Source: Pseudoalteromonas phenolica (GTDB lineage: Bacteria > Pseudomonadota > Gammaproteobacteria > Enterobacterales > Alteromonadaceae). From it: DNA of 64,000 nucleotides. The notes beneath the pieces were generated by a model. The model searched no databases. It saw only the letters and a list, made by a program, of their open reading frames with translations, and was not told the origin of the DNA. Every line of letters starts with the position of its first letter. The stretch's first letter is position 1. Location of the stretch: the NCBI RefSeq assembly GCF_001444405.1, contig NZ_CP013187.1, forward strand, positions 1,302,001 to 1,366,000, in the 5' to 3' direction. A program made the translations under genes and the position numbers. This document shows positions 16,759 to 25,935 of the stretch, in pieces.

Positions 16759-19139
16759 AGCCAGTGGTTATGCATAATCCCGAAGAGCAACATGCAACAG
16801 TAAACCGCACTGGGCTAATGTATTTGCTAAAGCAAACTGTGCAATTGCAAGTCACCTTATTATTGTGTGTTGCTGTGATAGTGTTCATTGCCGCGGGTGA
16901 AGCATATCGGGTTGCCCCAGAATTGGTGCTTAAAAACATTTGTAATCAATCACATATCTTACGTCAGCAAATCAATCAGTCGCTTAGTTTAGGTATGCCA
17001 ATAGAATACAAAGGATTTACACCGCAAGTACATACTTTTGCATTGCAAACCCAAGGGGTCGAACGGGCTGAAATAAAACCCATTTATGCGCAAGATGACA
17101 CGCAAAACAGTGGTCTAACTCCTTTATCTTGCTCAGCGGCTCCAGGGCAACTCGTTGAGCAAATCGACATTGATATTCTGGGGTTGGTGCTGCCTAAAGC
17201 AGCCTCACAACAATATGTTTTGCAACTGCCATTAGCAACCAATACCGCTGATGTAGGCGAGTTATCAATCGCCCTAACTGCGGGCATTTTTAATCAAGAA
17301 ATCCATCAAGCGTTTGGCAAAATTATCGATTCAATACCATGGGTTTTTATCATTTTTACTTTTTTTGTGGCGGGGCTGTTCCAAAAACAAGCAAAGGCCA
17401 GCACCTTGAAGTGGGCGTTTTACTGTGTGTTTAGCTTACTTACCGTGCAATTGGTGATGACCTCTTTTTCTCTATATCAAACTAAAATTACAGGTCAAAG
17501 TGATGCAGTGCTTGATTTATTGTCACAGCGCTTGAGTACAGTGACCGATATGGGGTTTGATTTAGACCATCAGGTACGAGGTGTAGATGAGTTATTAGAA
17601 CCTTACCGGGTTAATAACAGTATTTTGCACAGTTTGAATGTATCTAAGTTGGGTGAAGTATCAGGATCACATGACAAAGAGGGGGTAATAACAAACTGCC
17701 AACAAATCGGACTGTCTGATTATCAAGTGTGTAGTGAGGTGCTAAGTAACGACATTTATCAAAAATTGTGGAAGGCCGTTCGCAATATTTTCATTTTGTT
17801 AGCTGCTTTATTATTGATTTTGAATGTTTTAGTTGAAGCGGTAGTCAGCAGTCAGCGAAGCAGTAAAGTGAGCAAGTCTGCTTTACCGAGTAGCTATCGA
17901 GCAATCAGAGCAATTTTTGTTTTGGGTGTCTTGCTTGAGTCGATCACTTTATCTTTTTTCCCTGCTTACTTAAGGCAAACACTGGCGCTTGGTAGCGGCG
18001 AATTACAGTTGATATTCAGTTTGTACTTCTTAGGATTTGCTTGTGTCATGGTGCCTGCAGCGGTGTGGGTTAGACGCTTTGGGGTTCAAACCATGCTGCG
18101 CTTGGCCTTAGTGGTGAATAGTGTGTCGTTACTTGTGCTTGCCTATTTTGTTGAAGCTGAATTACTTGCAATTGTAAGGTTGCTGTCAGGTATGTCTCAG
18201 GGATTATTGGTGATCTGTGTACAAAGTCAGTTTTTACGAATCGCACAATCTCATCCTCAGTTTTCAGCAAGTAATCAATTATTAATTGGTTTTTATATCG
18301 GTGCCATTGCTGGGGTGTCAGTAGGGGCGGTCGTGGTGCCAATTTTAGGATTTTCAGGGGTATTTTTGAGTGCTGCTGTCATTGGTGGCCTGACATTTCT
18401 TTATAGCTTGAATCAATCTATAGAGCAGGAAGTCGATACAAGTGGTGACGATGATGTTAAACCACCAGCAAGTAAGGGGTTACTAACAGACTTGTTGATG
18501 ATGTTTAAAGACAGGCAATTACAGCAATGCTTGTTACTTATCGCTATCCCAATCAAAGCCATACATACCGGGGTGATCTTGATTTATATCCCTGTACTTA
18601 TCAACCAGCAGTTTGCAGATCCTAACATTGCGGGGCAAATCATCGCCTTGTATTTCTTCGCGATCCTGATAGCGACACATTTTGCTAAACCTAAAGCCAA
18701 TAACCAATTAGGAGCCATCAGTTTGAGTGTTTTGGGCGCAGGGTTAAGCATTATGCTCATAGCCAGTTTTGAGTGGATAGCGCATACCCTAAGTAACTAT
18801 GGGTTATTGCAAAGCTATCAAGAGCTGCTGTCGGTGAGCGTTATTGTCATTGCGGTACTTATGGTGGGCTTTTTTCAGGGGACTCTGGGCAGCCCATTGG
18901 TCGGGGTGATGCTGAATAGCCACTATGCTAAACAATTCGGTAGTGACATTACCGCGGCTAATTATCGATTTTTAGAGCGTATGGGGGCGGTATTGGGCCC
19001 CATGCTGACAGCGGTGATTTTGATACAAGATAGTAATAGTAAAGTAAACACTAACTTATCCTTAGTGGGTTTTATTTTCATCATTTTGGGATTTATTTTT
19101 TATATTTTTATGAGGTTAACATGTCAAAAGGACAAGTAA
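16749..19139 (+). CDS. MFS transporter fused to an N-terminal double membrane sensor-like module
   Basis: 796 residues, about twice the usual MFS length. Residues 1-370 contain a first membrane helix (about 30-50), a periplasmic domain (50-195), two helices (197-240), a second periplasmic domain (242-345) and a helix (348-367). Residues about 386-796 form a complete MFS domain of some 12 helices (starts YRAIRAIFVLGVLLESITL; MVPAAVWVRRFG is the loop 2-3 region). The front part resembles the input region of sensor kinases but no kinase or HAMP-linked output follows. It overlaps the genes on both sides (10 and 19 bases), so it is translated with the ATP-grasp enzyme and the periplasmic binding protein. 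Possible ligand-gated exporter; this is inference. Confidence 0.75.
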   Translation: MSVKPVVMHNPEEQHATVNRTGLMYLLKQTVQLQVTLLLCVAVIVFIAAGEAYRVAPELVLKNICNQSHILRQQINQSLSLGMPIEYKGFTPQVHTFALQTQGVERAEIKPIYAQDDTQNSGLTPLSCSAAPGQLVEQIDIDILGLVLPKAASQQYVLQLPLATNTADVGELSIALTAGIFNQEIHQAFGKIIDSIPWVFIIFTFFVAGLFQKQAKASTLKWAFYCVFSLLTVQLVMTSFSLYQTKITGQSDAVLDLLSQRLSTVTDMGFDLDHQVRGVDELLEPYRVNNSILHSLNVSKLGEVSGSHDKEGVITNCQQIGLSDYQVCSEVLSNDIYQKLWKAVRNIFILLAALLLILNVLVEAVVSSQRSSKVSKSALPSSYRAIRAIFVLGVLLESITLSFFPAYLRQTLALGSGELQLIFSLYFLGFACVMVPAAVWVRRFGVQTMLRLALVVNSVSLLVLAYFVEAELLAIVRLLSGMSQGLLVICVQSQFLRIAQSHPQFSASNQLLIGFYIGAIAGVSVGAVVVPILGFSGVFLSAAVIGGLTFLYSLNQSIEQEVDTSGDDDVKPPASKGLLTDLLMMFKDRQLQQCLLLIAIPIKAIHTGVILIYIPVLINQQFADPNIAGQIIALYFFAILIATHFAKPKANNQLGAISLSVLGAGLSIMLIASFEWIAHTLSNYGLLQSYQELLSVSVIVIAVLMVGFFQGTLGSPLVGVMLNSHYAKQFGSDITAANYRFLERMGAVLGPMLTAVILIQDSNSKVNTNLSLVGFIFIILGFIFYIFMRLTCQKDK

Positions 19140-20317
19140 TATTGACGCTGTTTTTCACAATTTTTTTATGTGCGTTCAAAGCTCAGGCTTTCGAAGTGGG
19201 TTTTTGCGATAGAATGTTCATTGCTTATCAAAAAGTTGCGCCAGAGCATAATGGCCTAACCTGCAAAAAGCGCTTTGTAAAAAGCGCGAAAACGGGACGA
19301 TTGAAAGAGCAAGCGGAGTTAAATCGCTATCCCGATCCACAATTTAATATTTTGGTTTTATCACCCAAATGGTCCACCGCCTATGATATTTCTACGGCAG
19401 AAATTGCCCGTGATTTTAGAAACTCAGGCATAAAAACCAATTTCACTTTATTTAATTATGAAGGCAATGAAATAGAAGCCGAAGCCATGATTACATGGGC
19501 GCAGTTAAAGCAATTCGACCTCATTTTTTCAATGGGCTCGAAGGCAACCGATTTTGTAAGTCGAAATTACAAACATGGCACCATTCCAGTTGTCAGCGCC
19601 TGTAGTAAAGATCCAATTGCCATGGGCTATGTCGATCCATTACTGATGAAAAGCCAAACAAATATTGCTTATACATCGCTAAACATTAATGTAGATACGC
19701 AACTGGCCTATATCAAATCTAAGTTCTTATCGGATCTAACCGATTTGGCAATTATTTATGATACCAACAACACCAGTTCTGTGGTGACACAGGTAAGACC
19801 GTTTTTGAGCCTACAAGAAGCATATAAAGTAAAGGTGAGTGAAATTGGGGTTGATTTAAAAGACCCAAATCATAATCTTGAGCGCAAAATGCAAGAATTT
19901 GTTGAACTTGATAAATCAAACCAAGCCAAAGCCTTTTTAGTGACAGGCAGCTCTGAGCTTTATGAGAATGTCGATTTAATTAACGCTTATGCGCAAAACG
20001 TACCTGTGCTGAGTGTCACGCCGAGTCATGTTGAAGGCGGTGAGCGAAGTGTCTTTATGGCTATTGGTGTCAGTTTTGAAAGTAACGCCCGTTTAGCGGC
20101 AAACTATGCTAAACGTATTTTAATGCACAAAGGCAAGCCGGGGGAGTTACCAGTCGGTTTAGTAAAGGCACCTGATATTGCAATAAATTTGATGCGAAAG
20201 CCTGATGAAATCACCAGCCTACCCATTAACTTTTTAGAAGATGCCCTGCATATTTTCAATAGCCAAGGAGAGCCGATGAAAGTTGGCGGCTTAATTATGT
20301 CTTCAACTCAGCTGTAA
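19121..20317 (+). CDS. ABC_sub_bind-type periplasmic substrate-binding protein
   Basis: 398 residues with signal peptide (ILTLFFTIFLCAFKAQA). From residue 65 the sequence follows the ABC_sub_bind/TrpX-like fold: PQFNILVLSPKW, FDLIFSMGSKATDFV, PVVSACSKDPIAMGYVDP, FLVTGSSELYENVDLINAYA, VSFESNARLAANYAKRIL. Such proteins normally deliver small ligands to an ABC permease, but no ABC permease or ATPase is encoded nearby. Here it follows the sensor-MFS fusion with a 19-base overlap, so it may present a ligand to that protein's periplasmic domains instead. Confidence 0.8.
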   Translation: MSKGQVILTLFFTIFLCAFKAQAFEVGFCDRMFIAYQKVAPEHNGLTCKKRFVKSAKTGRLKEQAELNRYPDPQFNILVLSPKWSTAYDISTAEIARDFRNSGIKTNFTLFNYEGNEIEAEAMITWAQLKQFDLIFSMGSKATDFVSRNYKHGTIPVVSACSKDPIAMGYVDPLLMKSQTNIAYTSLNINVDTQLAYIKSKFLSDLTDLAIIYDTNNTSSVVTQVRPFLSLQEAYKVKVSEIGVDLKDPNHNLERKMQEFVELDKSNQAKAFLVTGSSELYENVDLINAYAQNVPVLSVTPSHVEGGERSVFMAIGVSFESNARLAANYAKRILMHKGKPGELPVGLVKAPDIAINLMRKPDEITSLPINFLEDALHIFNSQGEPMKVGGLIMSSTQL

Positions 20318-20336
20318 ATTAATAGGGCGAACAGTT

Positions 20337-21440
20337 ATGACAGAGCTCGAGGAAGCAATGGCAGAGCTTGAATTGCTGGTGGCTTATATTTGTCGTCAAG
20401 GTTTACAGCTTGACGGCAAGTTACTCAAAGACGTACTTAGAATAAAAACCGAGTTTAACGAACAAAAAGCATTGTCAGAAGAAGAGGAAGCGGCGTTTTG
20501 GCAATACTTTAATGAGCTAGTTAAGCAGGTTGCGCCAGCCAGTGTAGTGAGTATTCGTGACAGTAATCCCAGTCATTCTTGGCAGGCACGTTTTCCTAAG
20601 CAATTCAAAAAAGTACACCGTATTCCTTTGTATTACGGGTTGTTAGTTTGTGCCATCATTATACTGACAGTGAGCTTACAAACTTATTATATGGTAGGTA
20701 TTGGAGTAATTCATAAAACCCATGCGTTATTCGCAGAGCGTAATGAGTTTCGAGAAAAATTACAAGTACTTAGCTTAAACCCCTCACACAAAGCAAGCTC
20801 AGAGTGGCTAGCCATAAAGCGTAAAGAGCAAGAGCTTGATCAGGAATTTGATGCTAACCGTACTTTGTTACTCAGATGGAATAAATATTGGCAACTGGGT
20901 TTGAGCACTGAAGTTGCCATTTCTGAGTTTGATAAATTCACTTACCATCAGAATAAAGCTAAGTTAACGGCGCAATTAGACTTCACGATAGAGCAGCGAC
21001 AAACTAAAGATAGCGCTAAGCAAATCACAAAGCTAAAAGATAAAATCTCGGAGTTAGATAAAGCCTTTGTACTTCATCAAGCACGCCAAGCATTCTTTGA
21101 CTCACGGCTTTCGGCCGAATATGTGGTTAACTTATTGGCGAATTATATTTTACCCCTGTTGTATGGGCTATTAGGCGCATTAACCTTAGTTTTGAGAAAC
21201 CTGCACCTTGACTTCAAGCGCGGTACGTTTTCCAAAAAACTCTGTTTAGATTACAACTTACGTATTTTGCTCGGTGGCGTTGCTGGTGTGTCTAGTAGTA
21301 TGTTGATGGGGGATGGAACAGGGGTACCACAAGGCAGTTATTCACCTATGTTGTTCGCGTTTGTTCTGGGTTATAACGTCGAAATTATGTTTGCACTGAT
21401 GGATAACATAGCGAATCGATTAGGTGATAAAAAAGCCTGA
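20337..21440 (+). CDS. Coiled-coil inner-membrane protein, function unknown
   Basis: 367 residues. An acidic N-terminal cytoplasmic part (1-98), a membrane helix (99-122), a long charged, probably coiled-coil stretch (125-260), then hydrophobic segments near 265-285, 312-325 and 336-355. It resembles no family I can name. It is 19 bases behind the substrate-binding gene and clearly part of the same set, so it may couple the transporter/sensor to an envelope partner. Confidence 0.68.
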   Translation: MTELEEAMAELELLVAYICRQGLQLDGKLLKDVLRIKTEFNEQKALSEEEEAAFWQYFNELVKQVAPASVVSIRDSNPSHSWQARFPKQFKKVHRIPLYYGLLVCAIIILTVSLQTYYMVGIGVIHKTHALFAERNEFREKLQVLSLNPSHKASSEWLAIKRKEQELDQEFDANRTLLLRWNKYWQLGLSTEVAISEFDKFTYHQNKAKLTAQLDFTIEQRQTKDSAKQITKLKDKISELDKAFVLHQARQAFFDSRLSAEYVVNLLANYILPLLYGLLGALTLVLRNLHLDFKRGTFSKKLCLDYNLRILLGGVAGVSSSMLMGDGTGVPQGSYSPMLFAFVLGYNVEIMFALMDNIANRLGDKKA

Positions 21441-21515
21441 TTAGTCACAGGGTTTCCCCAATTTATCGATTTTAATCTTGCTTAAAGTGTGATTTTTTAG
21501 CAGAAGAGTCGCACT

Positions 21516-22715
21516 ATGAGGCAATCCTTTTTTTCCTTAAAAATTAAAATAATACATCATATTATTGTACAAGCATGTGAGCTGGTTAAACCTATTAAGC
21601 TGTTTATCACTGGTGCCTTGTTGCTCGTTCACGGCCAAGTATATGCGCAAACACATGAGCAAGCTGAAAAGCAAGGGCTTACGATCGATGCATCAACGCT
21701 TTGGACCACACAGCAAAACACTAAGCAAGGGCTTTCGAGCTCGTTATTTTCGGCAAATATTGACCTTGGTGTGCAACTGAACACACAACAATTAATTCAG
21801 CTTGGTATTGAATACAGCCAAACGCCCGATGAGCAAGGGCAAGTAATGTTCGCATTATTTGAAAGTAGTGCCGACGTGCTGACCACACAGGATGCAAATG
21901 AAGCAGGCAGAGCACAAGTTTCTACTTTTTATTGGCAAGATTCTGACGTATTTAAACAACCAAATAGCAATACAGACACCGAACTGACCATTGGTTTGTT
22001 AGATATCGAAGGCGGTGTCGATACCAATGGCATTGCGAATGACGAAAACACCCAGTTTTTACTGCCAGCTTTGGTGAATAACACCAGCATTTACACCCCA
22101 GATTACACCTTGGGCATACGCTACCTAAAACAAGCCCGCGAGAATGAGGTGGGATACACTTTATTAGTGAGTCGCAGTGAAGGGTTGGCGGATAAACAAG
22201 GTAATTACGCTGATGTACTCACACAAGGTAATAGCCAACTATTTATCGCCAGTGAAGTGAAATGGCGTGTTAACAACTCAGAAGTACACCTTGGTGCTTG
22301 GAAAAATCAGGCCGAAGCGGCAACGGGTATGTACTCTGCCTTACAATATCATCAACCATTTAGCATGGGAGAGCTTGCTTTGTTGGTGAGAGCTGGCCTT
22401 ACCAAGCAACAGCAAAGTGACGCTGAAGCACAAAAAGATATTACTTCTCCAGAATCTAAACAAACACTGACTCATTCAACATTGAGTCTGGCTTCAACAT
22501 GGACGCAGAATAACTGGCAGTTTGGCTTAGGTGTTGCGACTGAAAGACAGCAAGCCCAGCAAGATAATGAAATACATCAAGGAGAAGCCTGGCTCAAATA
22601 TACATTGCATGACATGGCCTCTGTATCCGTGTTTAATCAATGGCAGTGGCCAGATGAGCAAAGTGATAGTGGGCAAGCAAGGCACTCAGGCTTACGGTTG
22701 TTTTTGCAATTTTAA
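21516..22715 (+). CDS. Putative outer-membrane beta-barrel protein
   Basis: 399 residues. Signal peptide with an unusually long basic N-region, then LFITGALLLVHGQVYAQ as the hydrophobic core and cleavage region. The rest alternates short amphipathic strands (LGIRYLKQARENEVGYTLLVSRSEG, WQFGLGVATERQ, ASVSVFNQWQW) and ends GLRLFLQF, a C-terminal Phe barrel signal. It is the second barrel of this gene set, after the DUF2490-like one. No named porin family recognised. Confidence 0.62.
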   Translation: MRQSFFSLKIKIIHHIIVQACELVKPIKLFITGALLLVHGQVYAQTHEQAEKQGLTIDASTLWTTQQNTKQGLSSSLFSANIDLGVQLNTQQLIQLGIEYSQTPDEQGQVMFALFESSADVLTTQDANEAGRAQVSTFYWQDSDVFKQPNSNTDTELTIGLLDIEGGVDTNGIANDENTQFLLPALVNNTSIYTPDYTLGIRYLKQARENEVGYTLLVSRSEGLADKQGNYADVLTQGNSQLFIASEVKWRVNNSEVHLGAWKNQAEAATGMYSALQYHQPFSMGELALLVRAGLTKQQQSDAEAQKDITSPESKQTLTHSTLSLASTWTQNNWQFGLGVATERQQAQQDNEIHQGEAWLKYTLHDMASVSVFNQWQWPDEQSDSGQARHSGLRLFLQF

Positions 22716-22726
22716 GACAGTGTTTA

Positions 22727-23131
22727 ATGAGCCAGTTTCTAATAACCGCTTATATTCGCCACTCCTATGCCACCGATCTGCTCAGGCTGCCTGAGCAGCA
22801 CCCGCTGTATCGTAAACATGCGTGTTTGGTAGTAAGTGACTTAACCCATAAAACCGCTGCAGCGCATGGCTTTGGTTTTAACGGTTATATTCGAGAATCA
22901 ATTCCACGCAAAGGGAAAATTATCTATAAGCAGCCACTGCTACTATCAAAAAATGAAACTAAAATTGACGAGCTCTATCAGTATCTCACCAGTCGCTATG
23001 CACCAAATTACAGTATTGAGCATTATAACTGTGTTGATCATTTGTATTTTTGCTTAAAAGAAGTGGGAATACGCAGTAAGTTATTGAATCACTTCAAATA
23101 TGCCAATAGTAAATGGTATAAACAGCTTTAA
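22727..23131 (+). CDS. Small protein with possible permuted-papain (NC) signature
   Basis: 134 residues, 11 bases behind the barrel gene and last of the operon. His31 (KHACLVVSDLTHK) followed far downstream by HYNCVDHLYFC with Cys102 is the order seen in permuted NlpC/P60 and LRAT-like enzymes, which act as thiol hydrolases or acyltransferases. The similarity is a motif pattern only. No signal peptide, so the product is probably cytoplasmic unless exported by another route. Confidence 0.5.
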   Translation: MSQFLITAYIRHSYATDLLRLPEQHPLYRKHACLVVSDLTHKTAAAHGFGFNGYIRESIPRKGKIIYKQPLLLSKNETKIDELYQYLTSRYAPNYSIEHYNCVDHLYFCLKEVGIRSKLLNHFKYANSKWYKQL

Positions 23132-23221
23132 CGCGTTATTGTAGTTTTCAATTATAAATAATTATTTAACCTGATTTCAGGTGATTGAGCCTTAAAGGCT
23201 TTGTTTAATAAGGATATTAGC

Positions 23222-23695
23222 ATGGCGATAGAATTTACTTATTTAGCTTATCATCCTCAGCATATACCCCTGTTGGCAAAATGGTATTTTGATGAATGGG
23301 GCACCTATGTTGAAGATGGCTCGGTTGAATCGTTTCAAGACAAGTTGCAAGATTATTTAAACACGGACCAAGTGCCACTCATTATTTTGGCTGTTGATGG
23401 CCAAACCTTAGTGGGCGCGGTACAAATTAAGTACCGTGAAATGACTATTTACCCCGACAAAGAATATTGGCTGGGTGGTGTGTATGTTAACCCTGACTAC
23501 AGAGGGCAGCACATTGCATCTCAATTGGTTATGCATGCAGAAAAGTACGCCATTGAGCTCAAAATCAGCCTTCTACATTTGCAAACAGAGTCTTTAAACG
23601 GTGGCCTTTATGCCAAACTAGGCTGGGAAATTGAAACACAGGTTAATTACCGAGATGTTGATGTGGCTGTGATGCAAAAAGTATTAACTGACTGA
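23222..23695 (+). CDS. GNAT-family N-acetyltransferase
   Basis: 157 residues from ATG 23222, chosen for the AAGGA 8 bases ahead (ATG 23201 adds seven residues with no ribosome site). YWLGGVYVNPDYRGQHIASQLV is the acetyl-CoA binding segment. The end SLNGGLYAKLGWEIE is typical of this family. Substrate unknown. It stands alone; a MITE follows in the next gap. Confidence 0.84.
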   Translation: MAIEFTYLAYHPQHIPLLAKWYFDEWGTYVEDGSVESFQDKLQDYLNTDQVPLIILAVDGQTLVGAVQIKYREMTIYPDKEYWLGGVYVNPDYRGQHIASQLVMHAEKYAIELKISLLHLQTESLNGGLYAKLGWEIETQVNYRDVDVAVMQKVLTD

Positions 23696-23826
23696 AATAA
23701 AAAATAAGTAATTAAAACATATGGTTGTATTTTTCTTTCGATGTTTGCAAGAAGTTGGCGGGAAACTGTCGTGACAGTTTTTATATAAACTATGTAATCT
23801 GCTGAAAAAGTTTAAATACAGGTCTA

Positions 23827-23988
23827 ATACCAATCCGTAATAACACTTAATCATTTTGAGGGATTAAACCTGATGATAGCTGCGTTAAAGATATCTCATT
23901 TAGCACAACTAAATAACGAAATATTTGCCTAGCTAGCGACAAGGTTTTCTTGCCTCAAAATAGACCACTTAGTTAAGCGGATTGGTAT
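23827..23988. repeat. MITE-like element, copy A (162 bp)
   Basis: Begins ATACCAATCCG and ends with its inverse; imperfect inverted arms of about 36 bases run to a conserved TTTTGAGG / CCTCAAAA. The same 162-bp sequence recurs at 30022 and, with a 48-bp insertion, at 27051. It encodes no protein, as expected of a MITE mobilised by another transposase. It fills most of the 303-bp gap between the GNAT gene and the next HTH gene; the left 130 bases of that gap show nothing clear. Its right end is only 10 bases before the next start codon. Confidence 0.85.
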
Positions 23989-23998
23989 AAAAAATACA

Positions 23999-24583
23999 AT
24001 GAATAAGCAAGTGAACATTTCTAAAGAAAAAGTCCGTCAGTTAAGAATGAGTAAAGGTTGGCCACAAGAGCAATTGGCTCTAGCTTCAGGTTTAAGCGTG
24101 CGGACAGTGCAAAGAGTTGAATCCGAAGGCGCTGCGTCTTTGAATACGGCTATGAGTTTAGCTGCAACTTTTGAGGTCGACGTCTCTGAGCTACAACAAA
24201 CTTATCAACTTGAAACGTCGCGTAAACAAAAACTGCAATACGGCTTGTTTATTGGGTTAGTCATACTAACTTTATCGCTTGCAACTCAACCTTTACCGCT
24301 CCCTGATGATCCTTACTCTACTTATATGAGGTTCATGAGTTATTTTCTTGCAGGTCTTGGTATCTTAATCATGATTCCTAATGTCATTTCAGCCTTTAAA
24401 CACAAACAATTTTTTGCACTTGCATTAGCCTCCATTGGAGCACCTTTGACCACCATACTTCTGGTTGGTGTATTTTATCTTTTACTCGGTCTTGGCAAGC
24501 CAAAGTGGGAGTTATTTGCATTGGGGTTAGGCGGAGCCTGTATACTGTTCAAGTCACTGAAAAAATTCAATAAAAGCAAATAA
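23999..24583 (+). CDS. XRE-type HTH protein with C-terminal membrane domain
   Basis: 194 residues. A helix-turn-helix of the XRE/Cro type at residues about 8-60 (VRQLRMSKGWPQEQLALASGLSVRTVQRVE) is followed by four hydrophobic segments (about 77-93, 108-127, 137-162 and 168-185). This membrane-anchored regulator layout is common in Bacteroidetes and marine gammaproteobacteria. No ribosome-binding sequence is visible: the MITE ends 10 bases ahead, so its original leader may have been displaced. The gene ends 4 bases from the convergent desaturase pseudogene. Confidence 0.8.
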   Translation: MNKQVNISKEKVRQLRMSKGWPQEQLALASGLSVRTVQRVESEGAASLNTAMSLAATFEVDVSELQQTYQLETSRKQKLQYGLFIGLVILTLSLATQPLPLPDDPYSTYMRFMSYFLAGLGILIMIPNVISAFKHKQFFALALASIGAPLTTILLVGVFYLLLGLGKPKWELFALGLGGACILFKSLKKFNKSK

Positions 24584-24587
24584 CATT

Positions 24588-25421
24588 TCAAATTTTATGT
24601 TTATTTGTATAGTTATGTGAAGGATATCCAAATAACACTTTGAATTTTGTAATGACCCCTTTGGCCATTGCCACTTGCCTATAGAGTATTTTGACTTGCA
24701 TAAAATTAGCACTCCAAGGGGTGTCTTTGGGCTCTGCTCCAACAATGCCATAGCGAATTGTGAGGGTTTTATCTTCTTCTACAAACGTACCGAATAACTT
24801 GTCCCATATGATTAATACCCCTGCATAATTTTTATCAATATAAGGAGCATTAGTGGCGTGGTGAATTCTATGGTGTGTCGGTGTGTTGAATACCTTCTCG
24901 AGCCACCCTAAGTTGCCTATGGTTTGTGTATGCACAAAAAATTGGAAAGCAAGGTTGAGGGCGACAATGGCAAACACGATTGTAGGCGTAAAGCCCAATA
25001 AAATCATGGGCAACCAAAATAGCCACATGCCTACTAGGGGATATAAAAGGCTCTGCCTAAAAGCGGTTGTGAAGTTCATATGTTTTGAACTGTGATGAAC
25101 CACATGGGCAAGCCAGAACCAGTGGATATTATGAGACGCACGATGAAACCAATAATACAAAAAATCTTGTAGTAAAAAGCCGACTAATAAACTGCCAATT
25201 GAAAAGGGGATATCAAACAAGGCAAATTGATGTAACCAATTAAAAACAGGCATCAATAATATGAGCGCGATCGCATCACTGCCTTAATGTAACAACGCGA
25301 GCGCAGCATTGTTTAAGCTGTCTTTAATACTGTAATACTGCCTTGCTTTATAGAACTCAATCGCGACACATAATAAGAAAATAGGACTTAACCCAAGTAA
25401 AATTAGTTCAACGGGGATCAT
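24588..25421 (-). pseudogene. Sterol desaturase/fatty acid hydroxylase-type gene with in-frame stop
   Basis: The frame is continuous from ATG 25421 to stop at 24588 (278 codons) except for a TAA at 25284-25286 (codon 46), where LLH-stop-GSDAIALILLMPVF suggests an original CAA (Gln). Before the stop lies an N-terminal hydrophobic segment; after it come the diiron His boxes HRASH, HVVHH and HHRIHH of the fatty-acid-hydroxylase superfamily. The ATG overlaps the upstream SRPBCC gene by 14 bases, as in a coupled pair. A restart at 25256 would give a 222-residue protein with all His boxes but without the first membrane helix. One substitution or one sequencing error could explain it. Confidence 0.72.
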
Positions 25422-25836
25422 ACATGTCTCCAAGTCTATTTAGACATTGTTGTATGTCTTTTTGAAGGATGTCTTTGAGCACAAATTTGGGAATATACCA
25501 AGGACTTTGACATTGAATTCGATACGAAATTTGAGTGTGTTCGCCAGTCTTTTGAAAGTGAATTTCACCACGGTGCTGGCGAACTGGAAAATCATTGAGC
25601 ACTTGATAACAAATTCCAGTTTGGTCAGCTTGGATGATCTGCTCTTCAAAACATACACCCAATATTGATACCTGCCGAATACACCCCTTTCCGCCTGTTA
25701 TTTCATCTTTGTTGGCAGGTTTGAGTACTTTGAATTTTGCATTAAAAAAACGGTCAAGATTGCTGTGGTCGAGCAAGGTGTTAAGTAACGTATCTGTGCT
25801 ACAAGTAATCCGTTTTTGGTATTCAACGACTAACAT
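25408..25836 (-). CDS. SRPBCC-family protein
   Basis: 142 residues from ATG 25836; a TTG at 25878 would add 14 residues (neither has a strong ribosome site). LVVEYQKRITCSTDTLLNTLLDHSNLDRFF is the START/polyketide-cyclase-like opening, followed by alternating strands and the long C-terminal helix IPKFVLKDILQKDIQQCLNRL. Such proteins bind lipid-like ligands in a central pocket. It overlaps the desaturase gene by 14 bases and both are divergent from an AraC regulator, suggesting a small lipid-modification unit. Confidence 0.72.
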   Translation of the reverse strand: MLVVEYQKRITCSTDTLLNTLLDHSNLDRFFNAKFKVLKPANKDEITGGKGCIRQVSILGVCFEEQIIQADQTGICYQVLNDFPVRQHRGEIHFQKTGEHTQISYRIQCQSPWYIPKFVLKDILQKDIQQCLNRLGDMYDPR

Positions 25837-25935
25837 AATCGAGTCACGTTTGGCTTTTTTAACAGCATAATTTGACAAAAAGCGAGCTTCTTGCGCTAAT
25901 ACGACAAGATTTTGTTATTTTGCGACAGGGTTGTT

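Noticed and set aside
18070..18342. Leftward 90-codon ORF inside the MFS gene
   Set aside because: Antisense to a well-supported transporter domain; composition is that of a shadow frame.
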